64,000 bases of DNA from Bombus terrestris (lineage: Eukaryota > Arthropoda > Insecta > Hymenoptera > Apidae), in NCBI RefSeq assembly GCF_910591885.1, contig NC_063279.1, positions 2,914,001-2,978,000 of the forward strand, given 5' to 3'. Shown in pieces: positions 22,201 to 35,862 of this stretch. Numbering within the stretch: position 1 is the stretch's first letter; the number at the start of each line of letters is the position of its first letter. Made by a program: the position numbers and the translations under genes. A model generated the notes under the pieces. It saw only the letters and a list, made by a program, of their open reading frames with translations, had not been told where the DNA came from and ran no database searches.

Positions 22201-23865
22201 CTTGTACGTCGCAGAGATCATAGCACGGAAAGGAAACGTTCTTATTCCCGATGCGGTTCTATCGACTTGGCGTTACGTTGATAAAGATATAATTTCCGCT
22301 CGTTGCGAGGAAGAGACGCGACAAAACGAAGTAGAAACCCCGAAGACGAAGCTTCTTTGAAGCGAGCTTTCGTGGCCCCAGGGGAACCGCGTTAAAAGCT
22401 GATGCTTCACTTTCGATCGAATAATCAGATTTGCGGTGCAAGAGAGAAAGAAGAAGAAGGGGACTGTCGCGCTCGAATGTTTGGCGCCGCATGCAAAGAG
22501 CAATACGCTTCAAGTCACTGGAATTCTATCGGACAATCGCTCGAACGGAAGTGTATTGTGAGCAACTGGTCGGACTCGAGACTGCCGGCGGAAACAAAAT
22601 GGCCAACTTTATTCGATAAAAGGAAAGTCCTGCTTGAAAGCGGGACAACGAGCGGCTGTCTGTGGCGAAACTAAGGAATTTGGACGAGAAAAGTCTTTCC
22701 CCAGGTAATTTTTTCTTGTTAATTTCGTAAATGTGAACGATAGTTGGCCAGGTAACAATGTCTTTCGCGTGACTTCGTTGTTAAATTAGTGAACAGTTTA
22801 ACTAAAAAATGGATGGTTACGCGATGTTTAGAAACGAAGGAACAATATCACGTTTTAATAAAAAGAAGAAACGAGATGTTAGAAGTATGTGGGAAATATT
22901 GTTTGTTTCATATGCAGAGAATTGGGAACGTAAACGTTGAAACAAATTAATTTTCACCTCGTTAATCGCATTATGTCACAGGTTACGAGTTACCGATATT
23001 AAGAAATACCCTTGTACAAGTGACAAAATTTTGACATTGAGATAAATAAAATTTCACAAGTAAACTTCAACCAACTGCGTAATTACATGATCGTTTTATT
23101 TGACGAATACAATTACGAAATTGTAAATGAGAAATTTATGGAAAATTCGTCGCTTATCAATTTAACGATATGAACGAACGTTATTTGTGGTATTTAATGT
23201 CATTCTTCGTTACGCTTGTTATTATAATAATTTTTATTACAAGAAGTATAGAATACGAAATAATGTTAAAAAGCTAGAATTTCGCAATCTAATTGAAACT
23301 GTGTTAAATTCATCTTTAACCCAATTTACGTAAAAACTGAGTATCGGTATTACGTTTAATTGTCAGTAGTTTAGAAATATCGCTTTATCAGATGGTCTAC
23401 GAGAGTATAATCGACCTAATTCGCAAAGCTTTGTTGAAAGCAATATGTCGTAGACATAGTATCGCAATTGCATGTTGTTTAACTGTTGAACACTGTTACC
23501 GAATTCTTGGGGAAACACCATAGGTGTTGTTCAAGCCACAACACGGTCCCTTATGATCGCAGGCTTGATCGTTGCTCTGAATATTGTACGACAGGGAGTT
23601 GTGTGGCGTTCGAGGGACCACTTAAGGAATCTTGGCAACCGAGATGGTAATCGACCCTTACAATGCATATTTTAACAGTGTAACTAAATGAAATGCGAAA
23701 GTAACTAGACAAACACGTACGTTTCGTTATAGTTGTGGCATGCGAGCTAAATTCAATTAATTAAAATACTATCGCATCTCTTAAATCTCGAGGAACATAT
23801 ATTTATTTACAAGAAGTGAGAACACAAAATACAGACGATTAACGTACATTATTCTTGTGGAAAAT
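22201..23865. other. non-coding stretch, GC-richer at 22.2-22.7 kb
   Basis: Between 22200 and 22680 overlapping frames on both strands (up to 90 codons) show no domain. From 22700 to 23865 the sequence is AT-rich and featureless to my reading. Confidence 0.4.
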
Positions 23866-24553
<688 letters not shown>

Positions 24554-25823
24554 TGTTGAAAATGACAATGTGAGTTCGTGCTCGCCCTCTAGATTGTTTT
24601 AGATGCAATCGATAGACTCGATCGATAGTTTTTAAGATGCACCTTCGTCTTTTTTTTCCCTGGTCCATGTAAGCGTGTGCAATAAAGGTTTTTTCGGCTC
24701 AGAACAGTGTGATAGATTTAAAATTTGAAATACGCAGTGCATAATATAAAGCAAAGAAAAGATTTAAGGCGACTTTAAAGCGATCTTAAAGCGAAATTTT
24801 TCACATCCGAACACACTCTTTGTCTTTACGAGTATAATATTGGTATTGGGGAAAAAATTCGATGCTGTTGCATTTCCCGTCGATGCTTTGCTTTCCGAAT
24901 CAAAAACTTATTTCCGAGTATCGACAGCCATTCGGCGAGTAATCGATTCCGGTTATTTAATTCCATGGTTTCGATCTCATAAACTGACAACATAAATACC
25001 GATCGAGGTTCAAACTTGACGGAACTTGCGGCGCGCTAAGAAGAAGCCCTTTGTTAGTGAATAAAAGTTTCGTGGAAACGGATGGGACGAGAGCAGAGGG
25101 CGAAACAATCCCCTTAATGTTCCGTTGCGCTTTCACACGATAACGAACAAGTTTTCACCGGTGGAATAGCAAGAGAGAAAGAACACGAAGTGCTGTTAAA
25201 TAAAAATTACAGTCTCTAAGAGATTTTACACCGTCACGTCGTACTTTGCCGTTGTACTTCCTATTGTACTTCGTATTGTACTTGGTCACCGTTATTATTT
25301 CCGCACTCTTAAGGAAATCTCCTTGTATCTGGTAACATCGCACCATGTTTTTACGCCTCAACTGGAAACTATCATTTTTTTCTCTTCTCTCCTCCCGTCT
25401 ACTTTCTCCTGTACCGGTTTCTCGCCTAGCAGTTGTTGAATAATTGCCAGATAAAGCAGCTAAAAGTTGCGAAGTTGACAAGTGAATCGTTGCAAACATA
25501 GACCGGGCTTCGTAAATTCGGTGCCATTGTTTTAAGTTTTGTTTTATCGCGTACCCTATGGTATACGGGGCGAGATACGTTTAACGACACTGCTGTTTTC
25601 AAATGCTTTTTCGAAACAAGTTTTACGAATCTTCCTGGACGATTGTACTGTTTATTTTTCCACAGGCAACGGTGATAACGATCGACAAAAACGATAGGAA
25701 AAAACAAATTTCGTGACAATTTGCCGTCACATTTAGATGGGTATTTTTGCCAATATTAGCAGGAAATTTGGCCACACGTTTTGCGTGTTATAGTCTGTAC
25801 ATTGTCTTCTTACATCTAAGTAT
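24554..25823. other. non-coding stretch with a 12-bp tandem repeat
   Basis: About three units of TATTGTACTTCG lie at 25250-25287. CT-rich tract at 25376-25410. No gene recognised. Confidence 0.4.
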
Positions 25824-25825
25824 TA

Positions 25826-26052
25826 TTAGGTTGTCCGAAAAGATTCTTTCGTTTCACAAGGAAACAATAGACGCACAGCATTTTTTGTTTCATATTCTTT
25901 TGATCCATTAATTTTTTTATTCTACAATTTACATTGTATGATCCATTTTGCATTACGCGCAGTATATTAATACGTGTAATAAAATATAATATAGAAATGT
26001 TTCGCATCTATTGTTTCCTTCTAAAACGAAAGAATCTTTCCAGGCAACCTAA
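25826..26052. mobile_element. mariner-type MITE, subfamily A-like, 227 bp
   Basis: TTAGGTTGTCCGAAAAGATT at the left and the complement of TTAGGTTGCCTGGAAAGATT at the right; TA at 25824-25825 and 26053-26054. Interior diverged from the other subfamily A copies, so it is probably older. Confidence 0.83.
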
Positions 26053-26264
26053 TACATGCAGACGTTCAAAGTTATTTCATTATCGATGAATGTTATTTTA
26101 GGCTGATTATTTTATAAATAGAAATTTATCATCATATGTGTTTGTATAGTTGAGGTAGTATTGTACGTATGGAATTTAACTTTGAGCAACGAAATGATCG
26201 TGGAATGAAGTCTTTATCAATACACGGTATTATATTATCAATGCGGTGTCATCAATGCGATATT

Positions 26265-26360
26265 GAATATAATTGAAATAGTTATTATTTGAATACAATT
26301 GAAATAGTTATTATTTGAATACAATGAAACAGTTATTATTTGAATACAGTGAAACAGTTA
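26265..26360 (+). repeat. 25-26-bp minisatellite, about 4 units
   Basis: The unit is approximately AATTGAAATAGTTATTATTT plus GAATAC. GTTAT cores start at 26281, 26307, 26332 and 26357. The last units vary (GAAACAG). Confidence 0.85.
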
Positions 26361-27500
26361 TACAATTGCGTATTACCGACTCTTTGATTAACCAGAATTG
26401 TAGAGAAACGATCGTACAGGAACAAAAGGATCTTCAATTAATGAATAATGAATAACAAACGTTGTCAGTATAGATGAAAAATTATCCGCTGCCGAAATTT
26501 ACGTGTTAATTGACACGTTGCTGCTGAGGTTTCGTCATTTACGTAATTATTTGTGAATTTAAAATTTCTAGATAAAGACACGAACAATTGATAATTTTAT
26601 CTAAATTGTCATATTTCAACACTGTTATTGAAATCAACGATATGATTTATCATTTTATAATATATTACTTGTTACGGAGCATCGAACTTTTAACAAATGC
26701 CACTGATTCGATGTTAAATAAATAATCACGTGATTATAGGGCAGCGTTTCAAACGAATATTTTGTCGTTGCATCATTGGATGTGCACTACGTTTTTTCAT
26801 ATTTGCGGATAAAATTCGCGTGCTTTTTGCATCTAGATTACATGTTTCGGATTTTTATAGAAAAATTATATTCGTAAAACTGAAAATGAGACTGTGGCTC
26901 GTGAAAGGTACACGGAACTATTTACCATAGGAAAATTGAATACAAAACATCATTGCCGTAAGCTAAAATCTTTTTTCGCTTTTAATATTTCCAACAAGCG
27001 AAATAATTTAAATTGCAATCATTAGCCGCTATTAGCCGCAAACGCATCAAGCGATTGCCAACTGGCGATGTTTCAAGGCTCCTCGCGGCTAAAAGAGCGT
27101 ATTCAAAATCCGCCAAACCAACAATTTGCCTAGCTTTTTCGAACTCGCGTACACCACTCAAACGTCACTGAACTCTGTCAAATCAACAGACCGTTTCATC
27201 GAGAAAAGGCCCGTCAAAATTGTCCATTTGGTCGCTAACCACCGACTAGTCGAACGCAATGCGTTCTCTTGCACAGGATTTTTGCGCTGGACGCGTGTTC
27301 CCACGATCGTTGATGATTTGTCGATGATGCCATTTCCCGCGGACGCCGCACGGCGTCGGCCGTGCCACGCATGCCGTTAACCGACAGTTGTTGTGGTCTA
27401 TAATGTGACTGATGAAGTAATACATCACATTTAACTAGAACCACGCCAGTATCGGGGCCCGAAATCAAATTTCCTGCCACTTAATAAGATGTGACAAGCG

Positions 27501-27510
27501 GTCACGTGAC
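27501..27510. promoter_or_regulatory. palindromic E-box GTCACGTGAC
   Basis: A perfect 10-bp palindrome matching the extended E-box bound by bHLH-zip factors of the USF/MITF class (established motif). It lies in a GC-rich island with a nearby GA repeat. Activity is inferred only. Confidence 0.2.
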
Positions 27511-28190
27511 TTTAATGAGAGTGGCGCGCGCCTGTTACTATCGGGTCATTTGTAGGTGCACACCGAACAATAAGGTGGTGTTGCAAGGGTCTGACTTCGC
27601 ATCGCGTGAATCGCGTCATTAAACCAGCTGCCGAGAACTGCCTTGCAAGTTGTGTACGCGGCGTAAGAGAGGGACCATTACCCGCCGGTACTTAGCTCCT
27701 TGTGTGTCTCGTAAAAAGTCGCCCCGAGTCGCATCGAATCATCCATCAGAATGCCTTATCGGTACCTAGCTACATGGTTGTTCGAGCGAGAAGAGAGAGA
27801 GAGAGGGAGGGAGAGAAGACAAAGGGGAGTCGGAGCGATGTTAACGATGATACCGTGCGCCCTTATCCGACTGTATCGGAGACGACTAGAGACGAGTAAA
27901 TTAAATTGCGAGTTATTTTTGCACGTGAAAATATTTCGATCGTAAGAGTATCGTCATTATAAATATTCTACGGATATACTCGTTTAATTGTTACTTCCAT
28001 ATCAATTTCATAGTTTGATTAAGTATTAAACCATTGAGATAACGTTATAGCGTAGTGGTTTTATGATTCAATTGTTCCTTTGTATGGAAGATCGATAAGA
28101 AATGTTATCTTAAACCAAGCTAGTAATAAAAGCAAAGATATTATCTGTATAAATCGTGGAAAGGCTCGTTCGCACACGGCCGATAGTTTG

Positions 28191-28235
28191 GCTATGTCCA
28201 GCTGGACAAATTGTAAAGTACAAATTAAATAAAAA
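28191..28235 (+). mobile_element. 45-bp LINE family P copy 7 with TSD
   Basis: Consists of only the palindrome TGTCCAGCTGGACA, AAATTGTAAAGTACAAATTA and a short A-rich tail. An 8-bp repeat ATAGTTTG at 28183-28190 and 28236-28243 flanks it. It defines the minimal 3' segment that was copied. Confidence 0.7.
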
Positions 28236-28243
28236 ATAGTTTG

Positions 28244-30606
28244 ATAAGGTAGCAAGCGAAACCGAGTTTACGCTGTTTTATTGTCAATGATCACTGCGGT
28301 CGATTCATCGGAAAAACCTCGTTTTCATCCTCGGTAATCCGCCAGAGAGAATAGCGTAAATTCGTCTTTGGTTCCTACTTGACTGAATTGTGTGCATTGA
28401 GCCAGCCTTTAAGCGGAAAACGAATAGGATGGAACACAACGGAATAAAAATATGTGCAAATGTAAACGAGTAAATATGTGTGTTATTTATTCGTGCTTAG
28501 TTGCTACATAGCATGGGAAAAATACCAACGTGTAAATATTTGGAATATTTTCCAAACAATAAACGATTCAAAAGTTGGAAGAATAATCGGCTATCTCCGC
28601 GTATTTTCTGTTATTTTCTATTATTTTATTTTCTTTTATTTTATTTTATTTTACATGGAAAATTATCGTAATTATGGTCTCTTGTAATATTTCACAGTCA
28701 GTATAAATAACGTTTTACTCACGCTTCAGTCCATGGGTGTCATTTCTATCGGTGACGCGGCTTTAGATATGGTCCGTTGAAATATCCTCGTAAAATATGA
28801 GTAAAACTGGATGTAAAATTCGTGGAAACACAGGTCATAAGCCAGATATAACACAACTGAGTAATCAAGCATTGTCCTTCCTTTTATACTTCTATATTTA
28901 CGACCACAACAGTAATCATTCGATGGATATTTGTAAAATTTCCAAATCTCCCTCAAAATGTATATATAATGGTGTTGTAATTTTTACAATAAAATGTCCA
29001 AAAAATTGCTTTCCACGTCGATCATCCAATGGAGAATAATTCAGTGCATGTCAAAACGTAAATTTTCAAGCCATTTTACGGTTGTATGCTTTCGAACATT
29101 TACTTTTAACGGTAATGCGCTGTTGTATTTTCGATGAATATAAAATGTGGTCAAGACCTGTCTTCTTTTATGTACACAATTTTGTGACATTTTATGACAA
29201 TATGGAAATGTTTATGGATATCAATAAATAAAGACTACGTTCATTCGTTCGTTTTATATTAACGTCGGGATATAAATTGCAATAATTTCAATATTGTACA
29301 ATTTTTATAATTTCGATATTGACAATCTCTTATTCATAATTATTTTTATAAATTGATGTCCATCAACGTAGCTGAGATTTATTCGAAACGTCAAGTATAA
29401 TTCTATTTAAATCGACAATTCTTCGATTAATTAATTTTCCATAATTTCATTCGACTCGTTCATCTTTAGCTTCTCTCTAAAAATTCTTTAATCAGTCAAC
29501 TGTTTCTTCGTTAACATTCCCGTCCCATATTAAACATCCAAAATAGAACAAATAAACAATTACATATTATTAATGCTGAAACGAGTCATTCAGAAACTAA
29601 TACCGATTGACTGTATATATTAAAAATTAGAAAAACGTGACGACATAAATAATAGGACAAATTTATTTTGATGCTAATTCGTGCTGATCCTTCGTCGATT
29701 ACTTATGTCACTTATATTTGCGATAAAGAAAGCTGTGACAGAAAATTTCTCTCTCGACGAACCGAATATCAACGAAATCTTCAAATTGATCAAGAGCGGA
29801 GTTGATTAATTTCGCTGCTGATAGCCAGAATCTGCAATACAAATGGAAACAGAAATTCGAGAAACTATCAAACTATACGTAATCTCCATCGCCAGTTTTC
29901 AAAGACTTTTGAACAACGCTGTAAATTTCGCTTAATTGGCAGAAAGAAGAGAAACCCTCGCAAGAAAACAACCCTTGCACAAGCTCGATATTATTGCCGG
30001 GCATATATCGTGGGTTGATCGTGGCGGCATGAATTGGCAAAATTGCAGCTAATAGCCAGACTATCGCGCGTTCGATCGGAACGATTTTAACCTGGCGTTA
30101 CGTGGCATTCCCAACAAAGTATTGGTGGAATTGCTGCAACGGTAATCCTCCTGGGTGTGTATGGTCGGGGCTGCAGAACTGGGATATAGCCAGAGGCTTA
30201 CGGAACTTGAAGCGGCCTAAACTTTTCCAAGCTTATTTTTAATTCATCGAGACTTGTATCCTAGCTACGCGAGAAGATGCTGGAGGACGTCCTCGCGTGG
30301 TGATCGCGTCTATACATGCGCGTCTCGCTGCTTGCAAAGCTATTTACCCTACGTCATCGCTGACAGAAACAAGGTGATCCCAGTTGCTTTGACTTTACAA
30401 TGGAAAATTTCCGAATAAATCGAACAGTTGCCGCGCTATTTTCGTTCCCCGGAAGCTTTACGTTTTCACGACGCTGGTCGAAACATTTACATTTTCCAGT
30501 TACCAGCTGACACAGTGGTTTCTCATTAGCTGCAAGTCTGCGTTTCTTCGCCGGTTCTCTTCGTTTTGCAGATTATCCGTAAAGATATAGATATTATTGA
30601 AATATG
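28244..30606. other. 2.4 kb non-coding stretch
   Basis: TTTTATT-type simple repeat near 28618-28652. From about 29980 to 30560 the composition is GC-richer with no open frame of note; possibly conserved non-coding DNA. Otherwise featureless. Confidence 0.4.
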
Positions 30607-30834
30607 TGTAATTTTGTGTGTTACACTAGATCAGCCACGTAGTAGTGACATATATGAGTATAATAAGTGTGTGGAAGTATGTGTGTGCACAGCGTCTCGT
30701 AAAACAGATGAATACAACTGTTCCGTTAGTAGTGCGGTATAGAAGATCATGTAAATCGCATATTAAATAAATCTGCAACTATTTCGGTATCAATTCTATG
30801 TGTTCGTATACATTTATATATTTTGGCGATTAAA
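30607..30834 (+). repeat. LTR-like repeat, deleted copy
   Basis: Homologous to the reverse complement of 55044-55328 across its length, apart from an internal deletion of about 60-70 bp after GAAGAT (about 30746). It begins TGTAATTTTGTGTGTTACAC, carries TTAAATAAAT as a possible poly-A signal, and ends TATACA. TTTTGGCGATTAA follows, resembling the region just after a 5' LTR. The LTR identity is inferred. Confidence 0.5.
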
Positions 30835-31052
30835 ATCCACAATTCTCAATAGATATCTATCGTACGTTCGCTTCGAGAGGAGAATGAAACGTTAGATAAA
30901 AGCATCGTGGAAATTAGATTTTGCTTATAGAACGTTGTTCCTCGCAGAGAATTTTCAAAACTTATTTACCGCCACTGAAATTTCCATCTAAACTTTGACT
31001 GCCACGTTGATCATATATGACCAGCCACGGTGGTCATTGATAACCAGAACGC
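30835..31052. other. short non-coding spacer
   Basis: Nothing recognised between two dispersed repeats. Confidence 0.45.
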
Positions 31053-31317
31053 TTGAACTTTTTACAATTGTAAAAATAGTATGAAAATCGACGGTTAGGG
31101 CATTTCGAATATAACCGATAAATAGAAGATACTTTGAAATAAAAAGTACCCTATTGAGCAATTAAACATTCTTATTAGAACATCAATAAAAAAAAATGAG
31201 AACAAATCTTGCATCTAACGGTGCACTGTGTTTGCATCCATATCTTTGAGGGGTAATCTACGAATATTATTATAAACACAGCTTAGAAAATAATCGTAAA
31301 TGCTGCTTTATAATCAT
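31053..31317 (-). repeat. right member of a 24-kb-spaced inverted repeat
   Basis: Reverse complement of 6490-6749; see that entry. Recognisable shared words include GCACTGTGTTTGCATCCATA and AAATGCTGCTTTATAATCAT. Confidence 0.75.
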
Positions 31318-34300
31318 GTAATTGAAGTTAGAAGTATGAACATACCTTACTGTTATATATAGAATGAGCAAATACCGTTTACTAATATCTTCTACACGTT
31401 TCAACGATATATTCTGCACGTTTTGCTTACGACGAAACGACGAATGCGAATGGATTGTTGAAATAAACGAAGCCTCGTTATAATATGTCGCTATCGACTG
31501 TTATCAAGGCGCCACGGTGTTCACCCGTGACCACCAATAAGATAAACGGTCCATTGGAGAGGAATGTTGTCTTACATCGTCAATTTATTATTATTTTGCC
31601 ATTGTATGCTTTGAATAATAAAAATACTGCCGTGGCGTCCTCAGCGAAACATGTGATTTCAGCTTGGTAGTCAAAGTGTTAAAGCTGCAGCTTGAAGATA
31701 TCGATAAATCGACAAACGACAATTTTCTAGCTCACAGACGTCCGTTGCGCAAGTTAGTTTCGTTGTTAAATGTTATTGAAATCGTTTCTTACGTCAAATA
31801 GAAAGAATGGTTTTCAAGAGAGAATTGGAGAAAATCTAGAAATCAAATTGTACGATAGTATTCTCGTCGTGACGCGCCTAGAAAAACGACGACGCGACGT
31901 GATGGTGAAGGGGTGGAACCGAGGGATGTCAGCTCGACGCTCTTTTCGCTTCACGAAATGCCAGTAGGGGAAAAACGAAAGGTACGCAAAATGACCGTCA
32001 ACCCAGAGGGGTGGACTGATTTTATCGAAAGGTCGCCAGCGGCGTGAGTATTACGAGCTTGTTCGCCGCCTCGGTTCTTTTTTACGGTTGCCTATGCGGC
32101 GAGTATATTGTCACTATTCCATAGATAAGTCCAGGATTCGTTGAGTGGCCGGCAAACAGGCGAGTGCCATATAAAGATTTCATATAAAACGGCTTGTATC
32201 AGCCATAGAAACGTCCTGGGTCAAGTTACGGTCCTTCTGAGCTCAAAAAATGCCAAGAATAAAATTTACCAACTTAGGAATTTCATTCTCTTCTACAGTC
32301 GCATTCTCGAAAATTCTGCGCCTTGTAACTAGGAGAACGAAGCAACGTAAATTGGTATAAAGCCATGAAATTAACTCAAATTAACTTTTAACGCAAGTCT
32401 CTCGAGTAAAGTTGCATTGTTCTATATTATAGTTTCGTTATTTATCGTCGAATTAATTCTATGATTACGGACAGTGTTTTTATCTGATTCTACGTCTTAC
32501 TCTTATGACAGTCGATTTCTGTAGTCATATGAAGATACTAAATGAAAATAAATGCTACAATAAACATGGTATCGCGTACATGTCGTTGTAATCGTTCTAC
32601 GTATCATTTAATATTTCCTGTGTCTCTTATTTTCTGTTATTACATATATTATTTAATGTTACATATCACTACTATAGCCTATTCTTCTTATTTTATTAAG
32701 CCATTTTATGGATCTTGCCAAGGTCTTCGAAATTTTACGTTCCAATGTTTCTTTCGTACGAATAAAGTTTCAAAACAACGTTGAATGCGTTAAGAAAAGC
32801 TTTTAGCGGAAAATTGAAACTAGAAATCATGCACTTCAGAAGTTTGACATGGGAAAGTTTAATACAGAAAACGCGATAAAAAAAAAGAAAAAAACGCAAT
32901 CGGAAGAAAAATGATTCACGAGACGTAATAGCGTTAAGTTTATATAGTTTGCTCTTTCTATTACAATTGTAAACGACGAATAAAAAGTACTTTACGAGCT
33001 CATCAGAACGAGCTGCATTTGGCTTTACGAACGTCGGGACGAGTCGACCAAAGAGAGAGAGAGAGAGGGAGAGAGAGAGAGATTTTTGCAGGATGCTTTG
33101 AACTACCCCAGCCCTTCGTTAAGAATCTTTTGGATGTACAACGTTACACGAATCATGATACTGGCAGTTTAAGGAAACTCCTTGTAAAAGTTATGGGACA
33201 CGTTGACGCTATAAAGAAATAGGGGGAAATGGGAGGGACTGACTGCAGATAAATTGATAATGATATGAAATGCTTAAGGGAATAGTGGTACGAAGGACGG
33301 GATTAATGGTGTCGTATATCGCGTTGACGAGGTTGCGTATGTGGTTGTACGTTGGTGATTGAGTAGCTCTTTCAAAGGGGATGTTACGTGGCAAAATAGT
33401 TGGTTTTTTAGATAGTCACGTTGAATATCGCAGTTCTTTTCGTGTCTCTTATGGCAATTGCGGAATTATACGCGAGAGTTACACGTAGAAACCTTGAGCG
33501 AGTAATCCAAGTAAAGCAGAGAATTCGTGATTTTAATATAAATGTTATTTTAACAGCTTTCTCTGTCAAGACTTTGAAACTCTTATTAATTTCAGATCTT
33601 AACGTTTAATAGAATATTATCGGACAGTTGATAGAAATCTTGAACGAATAATTTAGGAAGATTAGAATTCGTAGTTTTAATATTAAAGCATTCTCCGAAA
33701 GATCTTTGAAAGTTTAAAAATAATCTAATAATCTAAGAAGATGAATCTATCGTATGAAGATAGAATTCGCAGTTTTCGTACCGAAGACTTTCTTTCTATG
33801 GCAAATTTTTACGAACGCGATGAGTGTGAAGGTGTTTTAGCGCTTGTTAAAATTCTTTCTCGCGATGTACGCGAATTCGGATGATCCACGTGGTAAATAG
33901 TTTCTAATGAATATTTCACTTTTACTCGAACCTTCTATAATACGGTATATCGTTCCAGAGGATAAATTTCCTTTATTGAACCACCTTATCGTCTAGCACT
34001 CTAAGTAAAATAGACAGCATGATCGTCGAGGATGGGATAGAATATGATTTTATTGTAAGAAAAGATGGAAGAAGGTAAACAGTGAAAAGCGCGATATAAT
34101 TTTTCCTATCTGTATTAGACTCTGGGCACACAAGGGCATTTGAAAAGACGCTGCAAGTTGCGTGAAAATCGACTTTCAAAATCAATTCTCGACTAATGTA
34201 AAGAATCAATGCCAGGAATCTGTGAATGCCATCTGTTAAATATCGCATACCTTTTATTACCTAACTTCTTCCTTCTGCCTCCTTCAAGTTAAACATTTAC

Positions 34301-35150
34301 CAAGCACAAAATCCAATAGCTACTTCTTACCTCAATATTGGAAGAAAATTATGAACAAGAATTAGCAATTGATAAATTTTTGTCCCATCTTCCGGCCATT
34401 AGTTATCTCAATTAGCTTTCATCGTGATCAGATTGCGCTTTATAAAATGTCTATCGATTTTGATTATTTTTCCACCCTGTAAAACTAAAAAAAAAAAAAA
34501 CAGAGTATTGTTCTTTCTTTGTACTATTGTTCGTCAAATTTAAATGGAAACAAATTTTGTAATTCAATCGTTTTCTTCTTTCTTTAAAAAAAAAAAATTC
34601 AAAAGTTTGTCTTCTTTTCGTAGAACGCTTCCCAATCGAACTTTATAAATAGAACCGTGTTATTAATGCGGATTTCACCTATCCGTCAATCAGAATTACC
34701 TTCAAACTTTAAACGTCGCTTAAAATATTTTATCAAGCGGATAACAGCAAGGAAATATAGGATAAGAAGGTAAGAAGTACATTGATAGGACGCGACATGG
34801 TAAATAATGACTCTATCATATCGCTATCATAAATTCATAAGTCGCGACATAGCGAGTTTCCTGGTTCGAGGAAAATGCAAGAAGGGTTATATCTTATCGA
34901 TCCATTTCAAATGCTTTCGTTATATGCGATAATGCGCCTCCTAAATTGGTAACACCGTCTTGAAATATTTATACTCGTTCCTGTCACTTTTGCGAAGTTC
35001 CGACTGCTACCTTCGTGCAACCGTGAATTATTATTCCGTGCCTTTATGACAAATTCTCCGGTGATATTCGCCATAAATATAGAATACACTCTCGTCTTCC
35101 ACGATTTATCGCGATAATATTAACGACCAACTGCGAGTTAAATTCCAATT
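31318..35150. other. 3.8 kb of apparently unique non-coding DNA
   Basis: A GA repeat lies at about 33049-33082. Two A runs lie at 34486-34500 and 34586-34598. Related words around AGAATTCGTGATTTTAATAT recur at about 33520, 33665 and 33760 and may be an old tandem duplication. No gene recognised. Confidence 0.4.
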
Positions 35151-35862
35151 GACATTTTGCAGTTTCATTGGCCAAGCTTCGAGCTTTGATTGTTTAAAAT
35201 AACGAAGATAGTCTAGCGATTGTGAAAAACGGTTTGCGTCGCTTTTTTCGCAAAACTTTGTGAATTTTTTATCAAATAATTACAAGTTACCTTTATAATT
35301 GTTGTAATTTTAGTATAATCGTAATTGTTATATCATATAGCTTACGATTTAATCACGATAGTTATAATTGATGAAATTCTTAATGACCCAACAATGTCAG
35401 AGTTAATTATTGGTATAAATATTTCAGCAATTTGGATTATTGGTAATCTACTTTAATCGAATGGTTGGTTTTCGCAGAAGATCGATATATTAAAATTAGA
35501 TCTCGAAAGACATTTTGCGGTTTCATTGGCCAAGCTTCGAGCTTCGATTGTTTAAAATAACGAAGATAGTCTGGAGATTGTGAAAAACGGTTTGCGTCGC
35601 TTTTTTCGCAAATCTTTGTGAATTTTTTTTATCAAATAATTACAAGTTACCTTCACAATTGTTATACTTTTAGTATAATCGTAATTATTATAGCTTACGA
35701 TTTAATCACGATAGTTATAATTAATGAAATTCTTAATGACTCAACAATGTCAGAGTTAATTATTGGTATAAATATTTCAGCAATTTGTATTATTGGTAAT
35801 CTACTTTAATCGAATGTGTCGGTTTTCGCAAAAGATCGATATACTAAAATTATATCTCGGAA
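35151..35862 (+). repeat. tandem duplication, two units of ~358 bp
   Basis: Unit 1 (35151-35508) and unit 2 (35509-35862) both begin GACATTTTGC and contain CATTGGCCAAGCTTCGAGCT, CGTTTTTCACAATC (as complement) and CAGCAATTTG. Differences are a few substitutions and small deletions, so the duplication is fairly recent. No coding potential. Confidence 0.9.

Larger units (their letters stand above)
26055..28182. other. 2.1 kb non-coding stretch with a GC-rich, motif-dense part
   Basis: A minisatellite lies at 26265-26360. AT-rich to about 27000. From about 27040 to 27900 the DNA is GC-rich and holds the palindromic E-box GTCACGTGAC (27501-27510), GCGCGCC near 27530 and a GA repeat at about 27793-27816. 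This part could be a promoter or enhancer, but no coding exon is evident. Confidence 0.4.

Noticed and set aside
26149..26170. let-7-like word TGAGGTAGTATTGTACGTATGG
   Set aside because: Only the seed region matches let-7; the rest differs and no complementary arm for a precursor hairpin was found nearby.
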